Of a stretch of DNA of 64,000 bases, positions 26,435 to 36,100 are shown piece by piece. The translations under genes and the position numbers were made by a program. Below the pieces are notes generated by a model. It did not search any database. It saw only the letters and a list, made by a program, of their open reading frames with translations, and had not been told where the DNA came from. Source of the stretch: Bermanella sp040371755 (GTDB lineage: Bacteria > Pseudomonadota > Gammaproteobacteria > Pseudomonadales > Oceanobacteraceae); NCBI RefSeq assembly GCF_040371755.1, contig NZ_BAABWE010000005.1:124001-188000 (forward strand). Direction: 5' to 3'. Each line of letters begins with the position of its first letter. The stretch's first letter is position 1.

Positions 26435-28434
26435 TAAAAGCTATCTAACCATTCTTCTCTAATGTAAAAATCATTTTTTTCAAATGGGGTAAACAGTTTT
26501 TTATGAATATAATCAAGGTAAGATTCATAATCGCTTATCCAAGTATCCAATAATGATTGGTAAAAATCATTACTACAGTGGTTGATACTATTGAATAACA
26601 GTAATAATGGCAGGCGATTTATACTCATAATACTTCTTGATTGCCCTACACGATTCACTAACTGTAGATTAGTACTTTTTACTATATTTATGATGCGTAT
26701 ACAGGCATCTTCTCTTGAGATATCTTTAAATAATTTGATATTTTCTAGATATTGGCGACTTACATCAAAACTGGTTTCAAGTATAGATTTACTTATGTTA
26801 TGTATTTCATCGCTATCAAATACATCGGTTGTGAGTGTAAAACGTTCGCTTACTATGGGAGACTCATCAAGTTTTGAATTTAACGCTTCTACGCTTAGAT
26901 ACTCACTGCCTTCAATATTGGCACCATTAGAGCAGTTGTAGTATGTACTATTAGATAGAGATATCATTCTTTGTAATAGAAATCTTGCTGAGTTGAATGA
27001 CGGGTTTGTGGCTAATATTTCACCATGAACATCTTCGGCTTCTAGTACTCCGGTTTTTTTTAATTTTTCTCCAAACCCTTCAAACGCTTTAAATTCTTCA
27101 TTAAAAACGGTTTTATTACTTATATTATCCTTTGCGTGGTGTTCTCCATGAGTAAATGCGAAATCCATTCCAAAAAATAACATATCATTTTTACATATAC
27201 GGGTGAAAAGTGCGCTGGCACCATTAGTACAGGTTAATCCACCAAATCTAAGAATATATTTAGCATCTATATTATTAACTAGTTCATTTGTTTCTTGTAC
27301 AAATTGAAAAGTATTTCTAAAGTATTTTGAATAACCAGGGTTACCTTCGAAACTGCATAATAAATCGATGTCACTTAATTTGTGCTCTTTACTCAGCTCT
27401 TTTATCATGGAACTAGCCAAGTTCAAGAATTCGAGTTCAAAATGGAAGTCGGGCGTGATTCCGTTTTTAAGTAATGACTCCAGTGAGCTGCCGCATGATA
27501 TAATAATTAGCTTGTCTCTTTTTTGTTTTATGCTGATTATATAATCATCTAGTGAAGGGCCAGCGCCTACGATAGCAATTTTTATATCTTCATTTGAAAT
27601 ATTACTTTTATTAAGATCTATAATTGGCTTTTTTAATCGACAATTCTCATTAGCATTCATTAACCTTTGACAATCAGGACCTAATTTTTCATAAGATACT
27701 TGTGAGAAATGTGAAAATTTATCAAAACTTTCTTTTATTTCCTTATAGTCTTCATACTGTAAATGTCTGGCGTGGTTATAAATCATTGTTGCATTGAAAT
27801 TGGCAGGAAACATATTTGTGAAGTGAAGATTTATTTGATCGTGAAAGAATTGATCAGTCACTTCAGGGTCTTTCACTAATATAGTTAGACTCTGAGAATG
27901 AGTCATGTTGTTAACGATGTTTTCCCAATTTACGCAGTAAAGGCTTGCTATAAATTGAGTTACATCTTTTTCAATGATTGTATGATGATGAAATAACCGT
28001 TTATTGCACAGGATTTCAATGTGATGACCTAAACCAATACCAAATATAATGGTATCTAAGTACGCAGGTTTTTCCGATTTAGATAATACATATGATTTTG
28101 CGTACTCTTGAACGGTTTTTTTAAACGGCTCTGGTTGAATGAGGTGGGCTAACGGTAAGCTAGTGGGTGATACTCGATAATCTGTTTGATCCATTAATGA
28201 CTCAAAATGAGCGACTTCTTTCATCGAAAACGTTAGAGCATCAATTTCATATATGCTTTTTCCGTCTTTATATAGTTCAATTCTTCCTGTATTTGGATCT
28301 AGTGTTAAATTAGGTTTTCCTTTATTGATTAGCTGATAAACGACAGGCATCTTTCTTTTTATAAAATCGGAGTTGTTTTTAAACCTTTGCTCTAATTTAT
28401 TTTTTGTTTTGGTTATATGGTTTTCGTCATTCAT
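26434..28434 (-). CDS. maf: Maf-type motility accessory factor, flagellin glycosyltransferase (DUF115)
   Basis: A 666-aa protein of the Maf/DUF115 family, which transfers nonulosonic acids to flagellin. The central MptE-like Rossmann domain shows IVGAGPSLDDY (about 288-298), IISCGSSLESLLKNGITPDF and, further on, LTCTNGASALF and MLFFGMDFAF-x-HGEHH. An N-terminal domain contains IIFGIGLGHHIE (about 129-140). No membrane segment is visible. Placement between the pse genes and fliC fits its job: it would use the CMP-pseudaminic acid made by the pse operon. It has a sigma-54 promoter on its own strand and heads a two-gene unit. Confidence 0.88.
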   Translation of the reverse strand: MNDENHITKTKNKLEQRFKNNSDFIKRKMPVVYQLINKGKPNLTLDPNTGRIELYKDGKSIYEIDALTFSMKEVAHFESLMDQTDYRVSPTSLPLAHLIQPEPFKKTVQEYAKSYVLSKSEKPAYLDTIIFGIGLGHHIEILCNKRLFHHHTIIEKDVTQFIASLYCVNWENIVNNMTHSQSLTILVKDPEVTDQFFHDQINLHFTNMFPANFNATMIYNHARHLQYEDYKEIKESFDKFSHFSQVSYEKLGPDCQRLMNANENCRLKKPIIDLNKSNISNEDIKIAIVGAGPSLDDYIISIKQKRDKLIIISCGSSLESLLKNGITPDFHFELEFLNLASSMIKELSKEHKLSDIDLLCSFEGNPGYSKYFRNTFQFVQETNELVNNIDAKYILRFGGLTCTNGASALFTRICKNDMLFFGMDFAFTHGEHHAKDNISNKTVFNEEFKAFEGFGEKLKKTGVLEAEDVHGEILATNPSFNSARFLLQRMISLSNSTYYNCSNGANIEGSEYLSVEALNSKLDESPIVSERFTLTTDVFDSDEIHNISKSILETSFDVSRQYLENIKLFKDISREDACIRIINIVKSTNLQLVNRVGQSRSIMSINRLPLLLLFNSINHCSNDFYQSLLDTWISDYESYLDYIHKKLFTPFEKNDFYIREEWLDSF

Positions 28435-28463
28435 ACGTCATTCCCTTTTCATCCAAGCTATAT

Positions 28464-28479
28464 TGCAATAGTTAGGCCA
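28464..28479 (-). promoter_or_regulatory. Sigma-54 promoter of maf
   Basis: Read on the minus strand, TGGCCTA-N4-TTGCA has GG at 28478-28477 and GC at 28466-28465, the correct spacing. The start would be near 28453, about 19 nt before the maf ATG. The 425-bp maf-fliC gap also holds the fliC sigma-28 promoter; the rest is AT-rich without visible genes. Confidence 0.75.
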
Positions 28480-28755
28480 CATGATGATTGAATGATATTC
28501 TTTGCTTAGTCAATATTTTAAATATTGCAAGGGAATATTCTGTTTGACTGAACACTAATGATATACGTGTTTTTTAAATTTTATTATTTAAATCATATGG
28601 ATACATCATCATTATTACGGTTAACGATAAATGTCGTTTTTTTGGCACTGATTTATTTTCATGTTCATTCAATAGCTACATAATCCTCAATACGTGCTTA
28701 CTTTTTGCATTCTTATGTTGTTTTAATAATTGTGTATCTAATTATTAAAAAAAAT

Positions 28756-28782
28756 TAAAGCTTCTTCTTTAAGGGCCGTTAT
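28756..28782 (+). promoter_or_regulatory. Sigma-28 (FliA) promoter of fliC
   Basis: TAAAGCTT-N11-GCCGTTAT matches the sigma-28 consensus TAAAGTTT-N11-GCCGATAA in spacing and in nearly all positions. The predicted start is about 28790, giving a leader of about 70 nt before fliC. AAAGGAGAG precedes the ATG. Confidence 0.88.
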
Positions 28783-28859
28783 ATATTTTGAACAAGTAAT
28801 TTAGGCGTTTGGTTTGTATATAGCCTGGCCTAGACCTCTTAAACGAAAGGAGAGCCGTT

Positions 28860-31800
28860 ATGCCTCAAATTATTAATACGAATATTGCGTCTCTAAACGC
28901 GCAACGCAACTTAAACAAGTCACAATCAGCCAATCAAACTGCATTACAACGTTTATCTTCGGGTCTGCGTATTAATAGTGCGAAAGACGATGCGGCTGGT
29001 CTTGCAATATCGACACGCTTCAACTCACAAATCCGAGGCTTAAATGTAGCAGTACGAAACGCAGGGGATGGTATCTCGCTAGCACAAACGGCTGAGGGTG
29101 CCTTGGGTACAATGAATGACAACTTGCAGCGTATTCGTGAACTGGCAGTTCAGTCTGCTAACGCTACAAACTCAGATGTTGACCGTGACGCGCTACAATC
29201 GGAAGTTAGCCAATTATTAGCAGAGGTTTCACGTACTGCAGAAGAGACTGATTTCAACGGTCGTAAATTATTAGATGGTAGCTTTTCAGCTACATTCCAA
29301 ATCGGTGCAAACGCTGGTCAAACAGTTGATGTAAGCATTGCTGAATTAACCTCTGAAAAACTTGGTGCAGCTGCATCAGCAGGTCTTTCTGCTACGGGCA
29401 ATTCAAATGCACTGGCAAATGGTGATTTAACGATTAATGGGATTGCTATAGACGCTTCTAAAGCTGGTGATGATACTTCATCAACTGATAATGCAGCGGC
29501 TTCTGCCATTTCTAAAGTGGAAGCGATTAACGCTAAGTATGATCAAACAGGTGTTAAAGCTAATGTAAATACTAATGTGGTTTCCGGTGCAGAAATGACC
29601 GGTGCTGCCACCAGTGGTACATTAACGTTAAACGGGGTGGATATTAGTTTATCGACAACCGTATCATCCGTACAAACACGAGCGGGTATTACTGAGGCCA
29701 TAAATGCTGTTTCAGAACAAACTGGGGTAATGGCGATTAACTCAGAGACTGATGCAGGTGGTATTCAATTAATTGCTGAAGACGGACGCAATATTTCGTT
29801 ATCAGCTGACTCAACGTTAACGGCTGCAAGTACTGGCCTAGGGCTAGATGCAACAACTCCGGCCACACAAGTGACATACGAAGGTGGTTATACGTTAGTT
29901 GCCGATGCGGATGTAGCAGAAATAGTCATTCAAGGTGGTAATGGTACAGGGAACGGCGATTTAGCCAATGCCGGTTTAGTTGCAGGTACTTATGCTAAAG
30001 GTGAAGCGGCTAGTGTATCTGAAGTTCAGTCCAGTACTTTAACGGCTGCCACAATCGCAAATGATGGTACTTTAGCCAATACCTTTGCAGATGTTGGTGA
30101 TACTGCCACCGTCATTACCACAGGTTCTTTGGGTGCTGGTGGTGCAATTAGTGTTGCTTCAGATGCAGCAGCGACGGAATTAACCAATGCTCACCATTTT
30201 GTAGTGAATGATGGTTCTGGCTCTCAGTTTGTAGCAGTCGCTTCTGACACGTCTTTAGCTTCAGCAGCAAGCTTAATTGATGCGGCGTCTGGTGTAGCGG
30301 CTTTTGAGCGTATTGAGTTCACTATTAACGAATGGACGACTACCACAGGTAACACTAATGCCTTGTATCTAGGCAGTGCGACAATCTCGTTACCAAATGA
30401 TGCTGATGCGGCATACGATACCACTACAGAGCGTTTACAATATTTAACGGATCAGTTAAATACCACCGCCTTTGCAGCTGGTCTTACGGTAACCGCAGAG
30501 TTGAACCAAGCAACTGATGCAATTTCAGTTCGCGTAGATAACCAACGGGATACGCAGGTTAAAGTTGGTGTGGCAACGGGTGCGGGTATAACGATGAGTG
30601 CCGGTGGTGCATTAACCGTTAACGTGGATTCAGCAACCAACAATGGTGACCGTACATTAACAGGTCGTATTGCTTATCAAGTGTCTGATGCTGGTGGCCC
30701 AGCCATTACCGTTTCCGGTGACGAATCTGGTGCTGCAACAGGTCAATTATTTGCTGGTACGTCTTATGCTGATACGGTAACTGGTAATACTGCTTTATCA
30801 TCTACTGGTACAAATCAGGTAAATGTGACGGTAGGCGACACGGCGCTATCTGGTATTACAGTTAACGCTAACTCCACTGTAAATGATCTAGCTTCTGCAA
30901 TTAACACAGCATACACAGGTAACAATGTGAATGCTTGGGAAGATATTACCCTTGCATTTGATGCTAACAATTTAGAAGTGGGTGATACCCTGTTTATCGG
31001 TACATCCGGTAATGCTACTGGCGGTGTGGGGGTATCTGTCACGGACCCTGATGCAGATGGTTCGGTGAGTATGAGTGAATTAGCGGATGCCTTTAATGGA
31101 ACCGACTTTAGCTCAGAAGATATTGACGTATCGGCGACTATAGATGCCTCAGGTAATATGGTGCTGAATATCCGTAACCACTCTGGTAATAACCTTGGCA
31201 TGGTTTCAGATGCAGAGGGCCGTTCACTACAAGAAGACGTGTCTGGTAACTTGATTGGTGCCGTAGAGCAGCAATTATCCGGTAAACTGGCTTTCTCATC
31301 ATCAGATGGTGAATCCGTTAGCATGACGTTGGCCGATCCAACCGTTGGTGGTGAGTTTTATGCTGGTAATGATGAAACGCCAGCATATGCTGGAGTAAAC
31401 GGACTCGACAATGGCGATATTTTAATAAACGGAGTGAGTATTGGTGCGGCTGATACCAACGCGGATAAAGCCTCTGCTGAGTTTGCTTCAGACGGAACTA
31501 AGATTCTTTCAAGTTCAAAAGAAAGCTCTGGTATCGCCATTGCCTCTGCAATCAATCAAGTATCTGATGAAACGGGTGTTAGCGCTACCGTAAATGCAAC
31601 TCAAGTTGTTGGTGGTGATGGTACAAACGTAGATACAGCTTCATTCGCTGTAGGTGATAGTGCGGAAATCTACATCAATGGTTATGTAGCTGGTACGGTT
31701 ACTCTTCAAGATGATGGTGCAGGCAGTATTGATACTGACCGCGCAAAAGCAGATGCCTTAAGTGTGATCAACTCTGTGGCGGGTAAAACCGGTGTAGAAG

Positions 31801-32447
31801 GGATCGACAATGGTGTATCGCTAACCTTAACTGCCGAAGATGGTCGAAATATCTCCATAGGCGTAAATGATGAATCTGGTTCAAATGTGTCAATTGGTGC
31901 CATATTTGGTTTAGACGCAGCAGTGGATGGTATAGGTGAATCGACATTTGGTGAGGCTCAAGCCGGTACTAACCGAGGCATTAGTGCTGAAAGTGCGACT
32001 TATGAAACCACCTATTCAACTGTCACACTTCAGTCAGCTGGTGAGTTCACTCTCGCTGCGGGCTCGGAAGGGGCGGATGAGTTAGCGGCTCTAGGCTTAG
32101 CAGAAGGTAGCTACGGCGGTGCGGTTCAAGGTCAGTTCTTAACGGACATTGATATTTCAACCTTCGAAGGAGCAACAGCCGCGCTGACCTCCATCGATAA
32201 CGCACTGCAATCTATTGCGGCTCAACGTGCGGACTTAGGTGCGATTCAAAACCGAATGGAATCAACTGTAAGTAACTTAGCCATTACCTCTGAGAACTTG
32301 GCAGCTGCAAACTCTCGTATTCAAGATGCGGATTTCGCGGCCGAAACAGCAGAGCTATCGCGTACACAGGTGCTACAACAGGCTGGTATCTCGATTCTTG
32401 CTCAGGCTAACCAGGGTCCACAGCAGGTGCTTTCTTTACTCGGATAA
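28860..32447 (+). CDS. fliC: Giant flagellin FliC
   Basis: The filament subunit, 1195 aa against the usual 280-550. The D0/D1 ends are canonical: MPQIINTNIASLNAQRNLNK, LSSGLRINSAKDDAAGLAI, and at the C-terminus QRADLGAIQNRMESTVSNLA and SRIQDADFAAETAELSR. Between about 165 and 1095 lies a long Ala/Gly/Thr/Asp-rich surface region with almost no Cys. It contains a duplicated module: GDLTINGIAID...LIAEDGRNISLS (about 188-316) and GDILINGVSIG...LTAEDGRNISIG (about 852-1000). Both resemble the flagellin hook IN motif. The many surface Ser/Thr are likely glycan acceptors given the adjacent pse and maf genes. Confidence 0.96.
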   Translation: MPQIINTNIASLNAQRNLNKSQSANQTALQRLSSGLRINSAKDDAAGLAISTRFNSQIRGLNVAVRNAGDGISLAQTAEGALGTMNDNLQRIRELAVQSANATNSDVDRDALQSEVSQLLAEVSRTAEETDFNGRKLLDGSFSATFQIGANAGQTVDVSIAELTSEKLGAAASAGLSATGNSNALANGDLTINGIAIDASKAGDDTSSTDNAAASAISKVEAINAKYDQTGVKANVNTNVVSGAEMTGAATSGTLTLNGVDISLSTTVSSVQTRAGITEAINAVSEQTGVMAINSETDAGGIQLIAEDGRNISLSADSTLTAASTGLGLDATTPATQVTYEGGYTLVADADVAEIVIQGGNGTGNGDLANAGLVAGTYAKGEAASVSEVQSSTLTAATIANDGTLANTFADVGDTATVITTGSLGAGGAISVASDAAATELTNAHHFVVNDGSGSQFVAVASDTSLASAASLIDAASGVAAFERIEFTINEWTTTTGNTNALYLGSATISLPNDADAAYDTTTERLQYLTDQLNTTAFAAGLTVTAELNQATDAISVRVDNQRDTQVKVGVATGAGITMSAGGALTVNVDSATNNGDRTLTGRIAYQVSDAGGPAITVSGDESGAATGQLFAGTSYADTVTGNTALSSTGTNQVNVTVGDTALSGITVNANSTVNDLASAINTAYTGNNVNAWEDITLAFDANNLEVGDTLFIGTSGNATGGVGVSVTDPDADGSVSMSELADAFNGTDFSSEDIDVSATIDASGNMVLNIRNHSGNNLGMVSDAEGRSLQEDVSGNLIGAVEQQLSGKLAFSSSDGESVSMTLADPTVGGEFYAGNDETPAYAGVNGLDNGDILINGVSIGAADTNADKASAEFASDGTKILSSSKESSGIAIASAINQVSDETGVSATVNATQVVGGDGTNVDTASFAVGDSAEIYINGYVAGTVTLQDDGAGSIDTDRAKADALSVINSVAGKTGVEGIDNGVSLTLTAEDGRNISIGVNDESGSNVSIGAIFGLDAAVDGIGESTFGEAQAGTNRGISAESATYETTYSTVTLQSAGEFTLAAGSEGADELAALGLAEGSYGGAVQGQFLTDIDISTFEGATAALTSIDNALQSIAAQRADLGAIQNRMESTVSNLAITSENLAAANSRIQDADFAAETAELSRTQVLQQAGISILAQANQGPQQVLSLLG

Positions 32448-32460
32448 GTTAGGTAGTCAA

Positions 32461-32488
32461 CCAACGGAAGGGATTCTCCTTCCGTTGG
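32461..32488 (+). terminator. Strong hairpin after fliC (no T-tract)
   Basis: CCAACGGAAGG (32461-32471) and CCTTCCGTTGG (32478-32488) are perfect 11-bp arms around a 6-nt loop, 13 bp after the fliC stop. No T-run follows. It may stabilise the fliC message and reduce, but not abolish, readthrough into flaG, which has no visible promoter of its own. Confidence 0.6.
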
Positions 32489-32526
32489 CAGCGTAAGCTG
32501 ATAGCTAACTTTATGAGAGGTGTATT

Positions 32527-32928
32527 ATGAATGAAATTAAAGCGCAAAATACGACAGTGAATACTGCCGGCTCGCTCACTTCAGCACCTCAAGTTCAATC
32601 ACAAAAGCCAAAAGCGGATGTGAGCGCCAAAGCGGAAACAGAAGTAGTCACAAGCGGCAAGCAATTGCCAAATGAGGACGCGACTGCAGCAGCTGAAGCA
32701 AAGAGCGTTGAGGTAAAAGAGGCGGTGTCTAAGTTAAACGAGTATGTACAGAAAACACAACGAGACTTAGACTTTAGACTTGATGAAGACAGCGGAAAGA
32801 CAGTGATCAGCGTATACGATCGACATTCAGAACAACTGGTTCGCCAGATTCCGAATGAGGCGGCGCTGGAAATGGCAAAGAAATTGAATAGTGAAGAACC
32901 AACGTTACTTTTTAGTGCGCAGGTTTAA
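32527..32928 (+). CDS. flaG: FlaG family protein
   Basis: A 133-aa FlaG-like protein, typically found between fliC and fliD in gammaproteobacteria and linked to control of filament length. The N-terminal half (1-60) is low-complexity and Ala/Glu/Lys-rich. The C-terminal domain has VSKLNEYVQKTQRDLDFRLD, VISVYDRHSEQLVRQIPNE and a LLFSAQV end, the family core. GAGAGG precedes the ATG. Probably transcribed by readthrough from fliC. Confidence 0.9.
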   Translation: MNEIKAQNTTVNTAGSLTSAPQVQSQKPKADVSAKAETEVVTSGKQLPNEDATAAAEAKSVEVKEAVSKLNEYVQKTQRDLDFRLDEDSGKTVISVYDRHSEQLVRQIPNEAALEMAKKLNSEEPTLLFSAQV

Positions 32929-33049
32929 TTGTTTGATTTTGGTCTATCACATTAGCTAGGACTAAAAGAACAAGGTAACAATTAAAATGTTGGCTAGACT
33001 TAGGAATGAGTAGGTTGACGTTTAATAGCTAAATCTTTTAGTTAAACAT

Positions 33050-33076
33050 TAAAGTATTACCTGATATCGCCGTTAA
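33050..33076 (+). promoter_or_regulatory. Sigma-28 promoter of fliD
   Basis: TAAAGTAT-N11-GCCGTTAA fits the sigma-28 consensus in both boxes and spacing. The predicted start is about 33084, 56 nt before the fliD ATG. fliD can therefore be expressed with fliC as a late gene. Confidence 0.82.
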
Positions 33077-33139
33077 ATGGGGTATCGGGTTTTGCTTTTT
33101 GTGAACCCTTAATGTGAGTGTTAGATTGTCGGAGGTTAC

Positions 33140-36100
33140 ATGGCTGCTATTGAATCCCTAGGCATTGGGTCAGACCTTCTTACCAGTGATTTAGTTGAAA
33201 ACATCATTAATGCTGATAAAGCAGCCGGTGAGTTACGACTAAACACACAGCAAAGTATTATTGATGCCAAAATATCGGCATATGGTGAAGTGCAAAGTAA
33301 GTTATATGATTTCTCTGAGACTATTGTCGCTTTATCAGATAGTAGCAACGTGGGTGCAACCACTGCTGAATCATCTGACGAGTCCATTTTAACCGCGACC
33401 GCAACCTCGTCAGCCCCTTCGGGCACTTATAGTGTTGAAGTACAACGCACAGCCAAAGCTCACTCATTAGTCTCTCAATCGTATACCAGTGTTACTGATG
33501 CGGTAGGTTTAGGCACGTTAACGTTTGCATTGGGCACCACTGCGTATGACGGGGCAAACTATGATGGTTTTGAGGCCAACCCTGATGCAGGTACGGCTAC
33601 TATTGAAATCACCTCAGGTAACAACACGCTTCAAGGTCTAAGGGATGCTATCAATAACGAAGATTTTGGAGTACGTGCCAATATTGTTAATGATGGCAGT
33701 GGTTATGTGCTACAGCTCACCAGTGAAGATACAGGTGAAGACTATAGTATGGAAATTATTGCCAAAGACGCGAGTGGTGCTTTAGCTACATCAGGTCTTT
33801 CTGCGTTTGCGTATAATGAAAATCAAAAAAATCCAGCCAACAACTTAACAGAAACACAGCAAGGTGAAGATGCACTGTTAAATGTAAATGGTTTATCTAT
33901 TACCCGTTCAAGTAACGAAATTTCAGAAGTTATTGATGGTGTGACATTAAGCTTAAAAGGTGAAGATGTTGGCACTAATGTCAGTATAACTGTCGCGCCA
34001 GATGTGGCTGGTATCTCTGAAAAAGTACAAGCGATGATTGATGGCTTTAATAGCTTTCAGGATGTTTACAAAGATCTAACCAAATACGATGAAGATTCCA
34101 GTACAGGAAGCCTGTTGCTAGGTGACAGCACATTACGCTCAATTAATACCCAAATTAAAAGTATATTAACCAGTACGGTTAGCGATATTACAGGAACCAA
34201 TTTCCGCTCGTTCAGTGAATTAGGTATATATAGCGATCAAAATGATAGTTTCAAATTAAAATTTGACGCAAGTTTATTTTTAAAAGGGTTAAACGAAAGT
34301 CGTGAAGCGGTAATCGGTGTTTTTGCTGATCAGGGCTCTGTTACCGATGATCGCATTACCTTTTTAAATGATTCAATTAATACAAAGCCCGGTACTTATG
34401 ATATCAATATCACGCAGATTGCAACTCAAGGTACTTATGAAGGTGGCAGTGCCAGTGTACTTGATTTTTTATCACCGGTTGTAATCAATGACTCGAATGA
34501 TGAATTTTCAATAAATGTAAATGGAACCACGGCCAGTGTAACGTTAACCCAAGGCAGTTATACAACTTCTGATGAGCTGGCGGCTGAAATACAGTCACAA
34601 ATAAACAGTACTAAGTCAATTAAAGAAAGAGCCTATAGTGTGAGCGTGGATTACAACGGGGCTAATAACTCTTTTGATTTTACATCTAATTCTTATGGTT
34701 CTAAATCTCAAGTGTATTTTACATCGGTAGATACCAATACTGCGAACACATTGGGTTTTAATACGTTAGGCAGCGGTGAATTTAATGGTGTTGAATTAAG
34801 CACATTAAATAGCGAATATTTTAACGGCTATGGCACCTCAACATTACCGGCAAACAGAACCGTTTCTGATGATGAAGGCATTGATTTCGCAAGCTCTAAT
34901 GCAACCTTTTCGGTTAGTTTAAATGGCGGTGCAGCAGAAGCGGTAACCGTTAACTTAAATGCGGCAGGCCTTGATCTAAATGGCGATGGTGACTTTGGTA
35001 ATCGGAAAGACACCCTACAAGCGATACAAACTGCTATTGATGCAACCGCTTTAAATGGCGATGTGATCGCCAGTTTTGATGATGGAGGCAAATTAGTGCT
35101 TACCACCACAACCCCAAGTGCCTCTGATTCCATAGAGATCACCGCAGTCGGTTCTAATACATCAGATTTACTTTTAGGTTTAGATGCGACTGATGGTGCT
35201 CAAATTAACGGTAAAGATCCAGGTTTAACCTTTGCGAGCAATGTAGATTTTCAGGTCGAATTAAACGGTACAGAAAGTGCCAATACGGTGAGCATTCCAG
35301 CGGGAACCTATTTAACAGGGAATGATTTAGCCACAGCAGTTCAAACGGCCATTAACACCGATTTAACAGGGGACGTGAATTTAGCCGATCAAATATACGG
35401 CGCCACAACAACGGAAGGCACGCGAGACGTTGCAACCAATATTGATTTTAGTACAACCAATGCGGGCTTTACGTTAAATGTAAATGGTAACGAACAAGCC
35501 ATATTGTTAGATGCAGACAGTGGCGATAACATTGTTGATATACAAACAAAATTAGACGCGGCTTATGGCGCAGGAGTGGTGACTGCACAGTTAGGTACAG
35601 GTAATGGATTAGAACTGGTTACCGATGTGGCAGGTCATGATCAATACATTCAAGTGGTGAGTGATGGCCAAGGTGCAGTCACATCAGGTGGGGCTGTTAT
35701 CGGCGGGGGTATTGATTTTAGCGGAGCAAATAATGCCACGTTTGACTTGGTCGTGGATGGTGTCACTTTAAATGTGGATGTAAATACCGATGCCAGCAGC
35801 GGTGACAAAGACGACTCATTAGAAGCCATCCAGCAAGCGTTGGATTTATCCATTCTTAATAACAGTGAATTTGAAGTAGGTGATATTGTTGCCAAACTTG
35901 ACGGTGCGGATCAAATTTATTTTGAAACAGTTTCCCGTGATGGCGTAAAAACATCGGCCATGTTTGGTAGTTCCGCTTCTATTGAAATTCAAAATGCAGA
36001 TGCTAATGCTCAAGGAACCTTAGGTTTACCGGGGGTTGATACGGTTTTCAGTGGCGGATTTGATGCATTAGGTATGGATAACGCAATTCAATTTGGCTCA

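Noticed and set aside
28636..28660. Second sigma-54 promoter before fliC (TTTGGCAC)
   Set aside because: The -24 half is present but there is no TTGC at the required spacing.
30815..31324. 169-codon antisense open frame inside fliC, and similar antisense frames in flgE, fliD and gcvP
   Set aside because: Shadows of biased codon use on the coding strand; no ribosome sites or family motifs.
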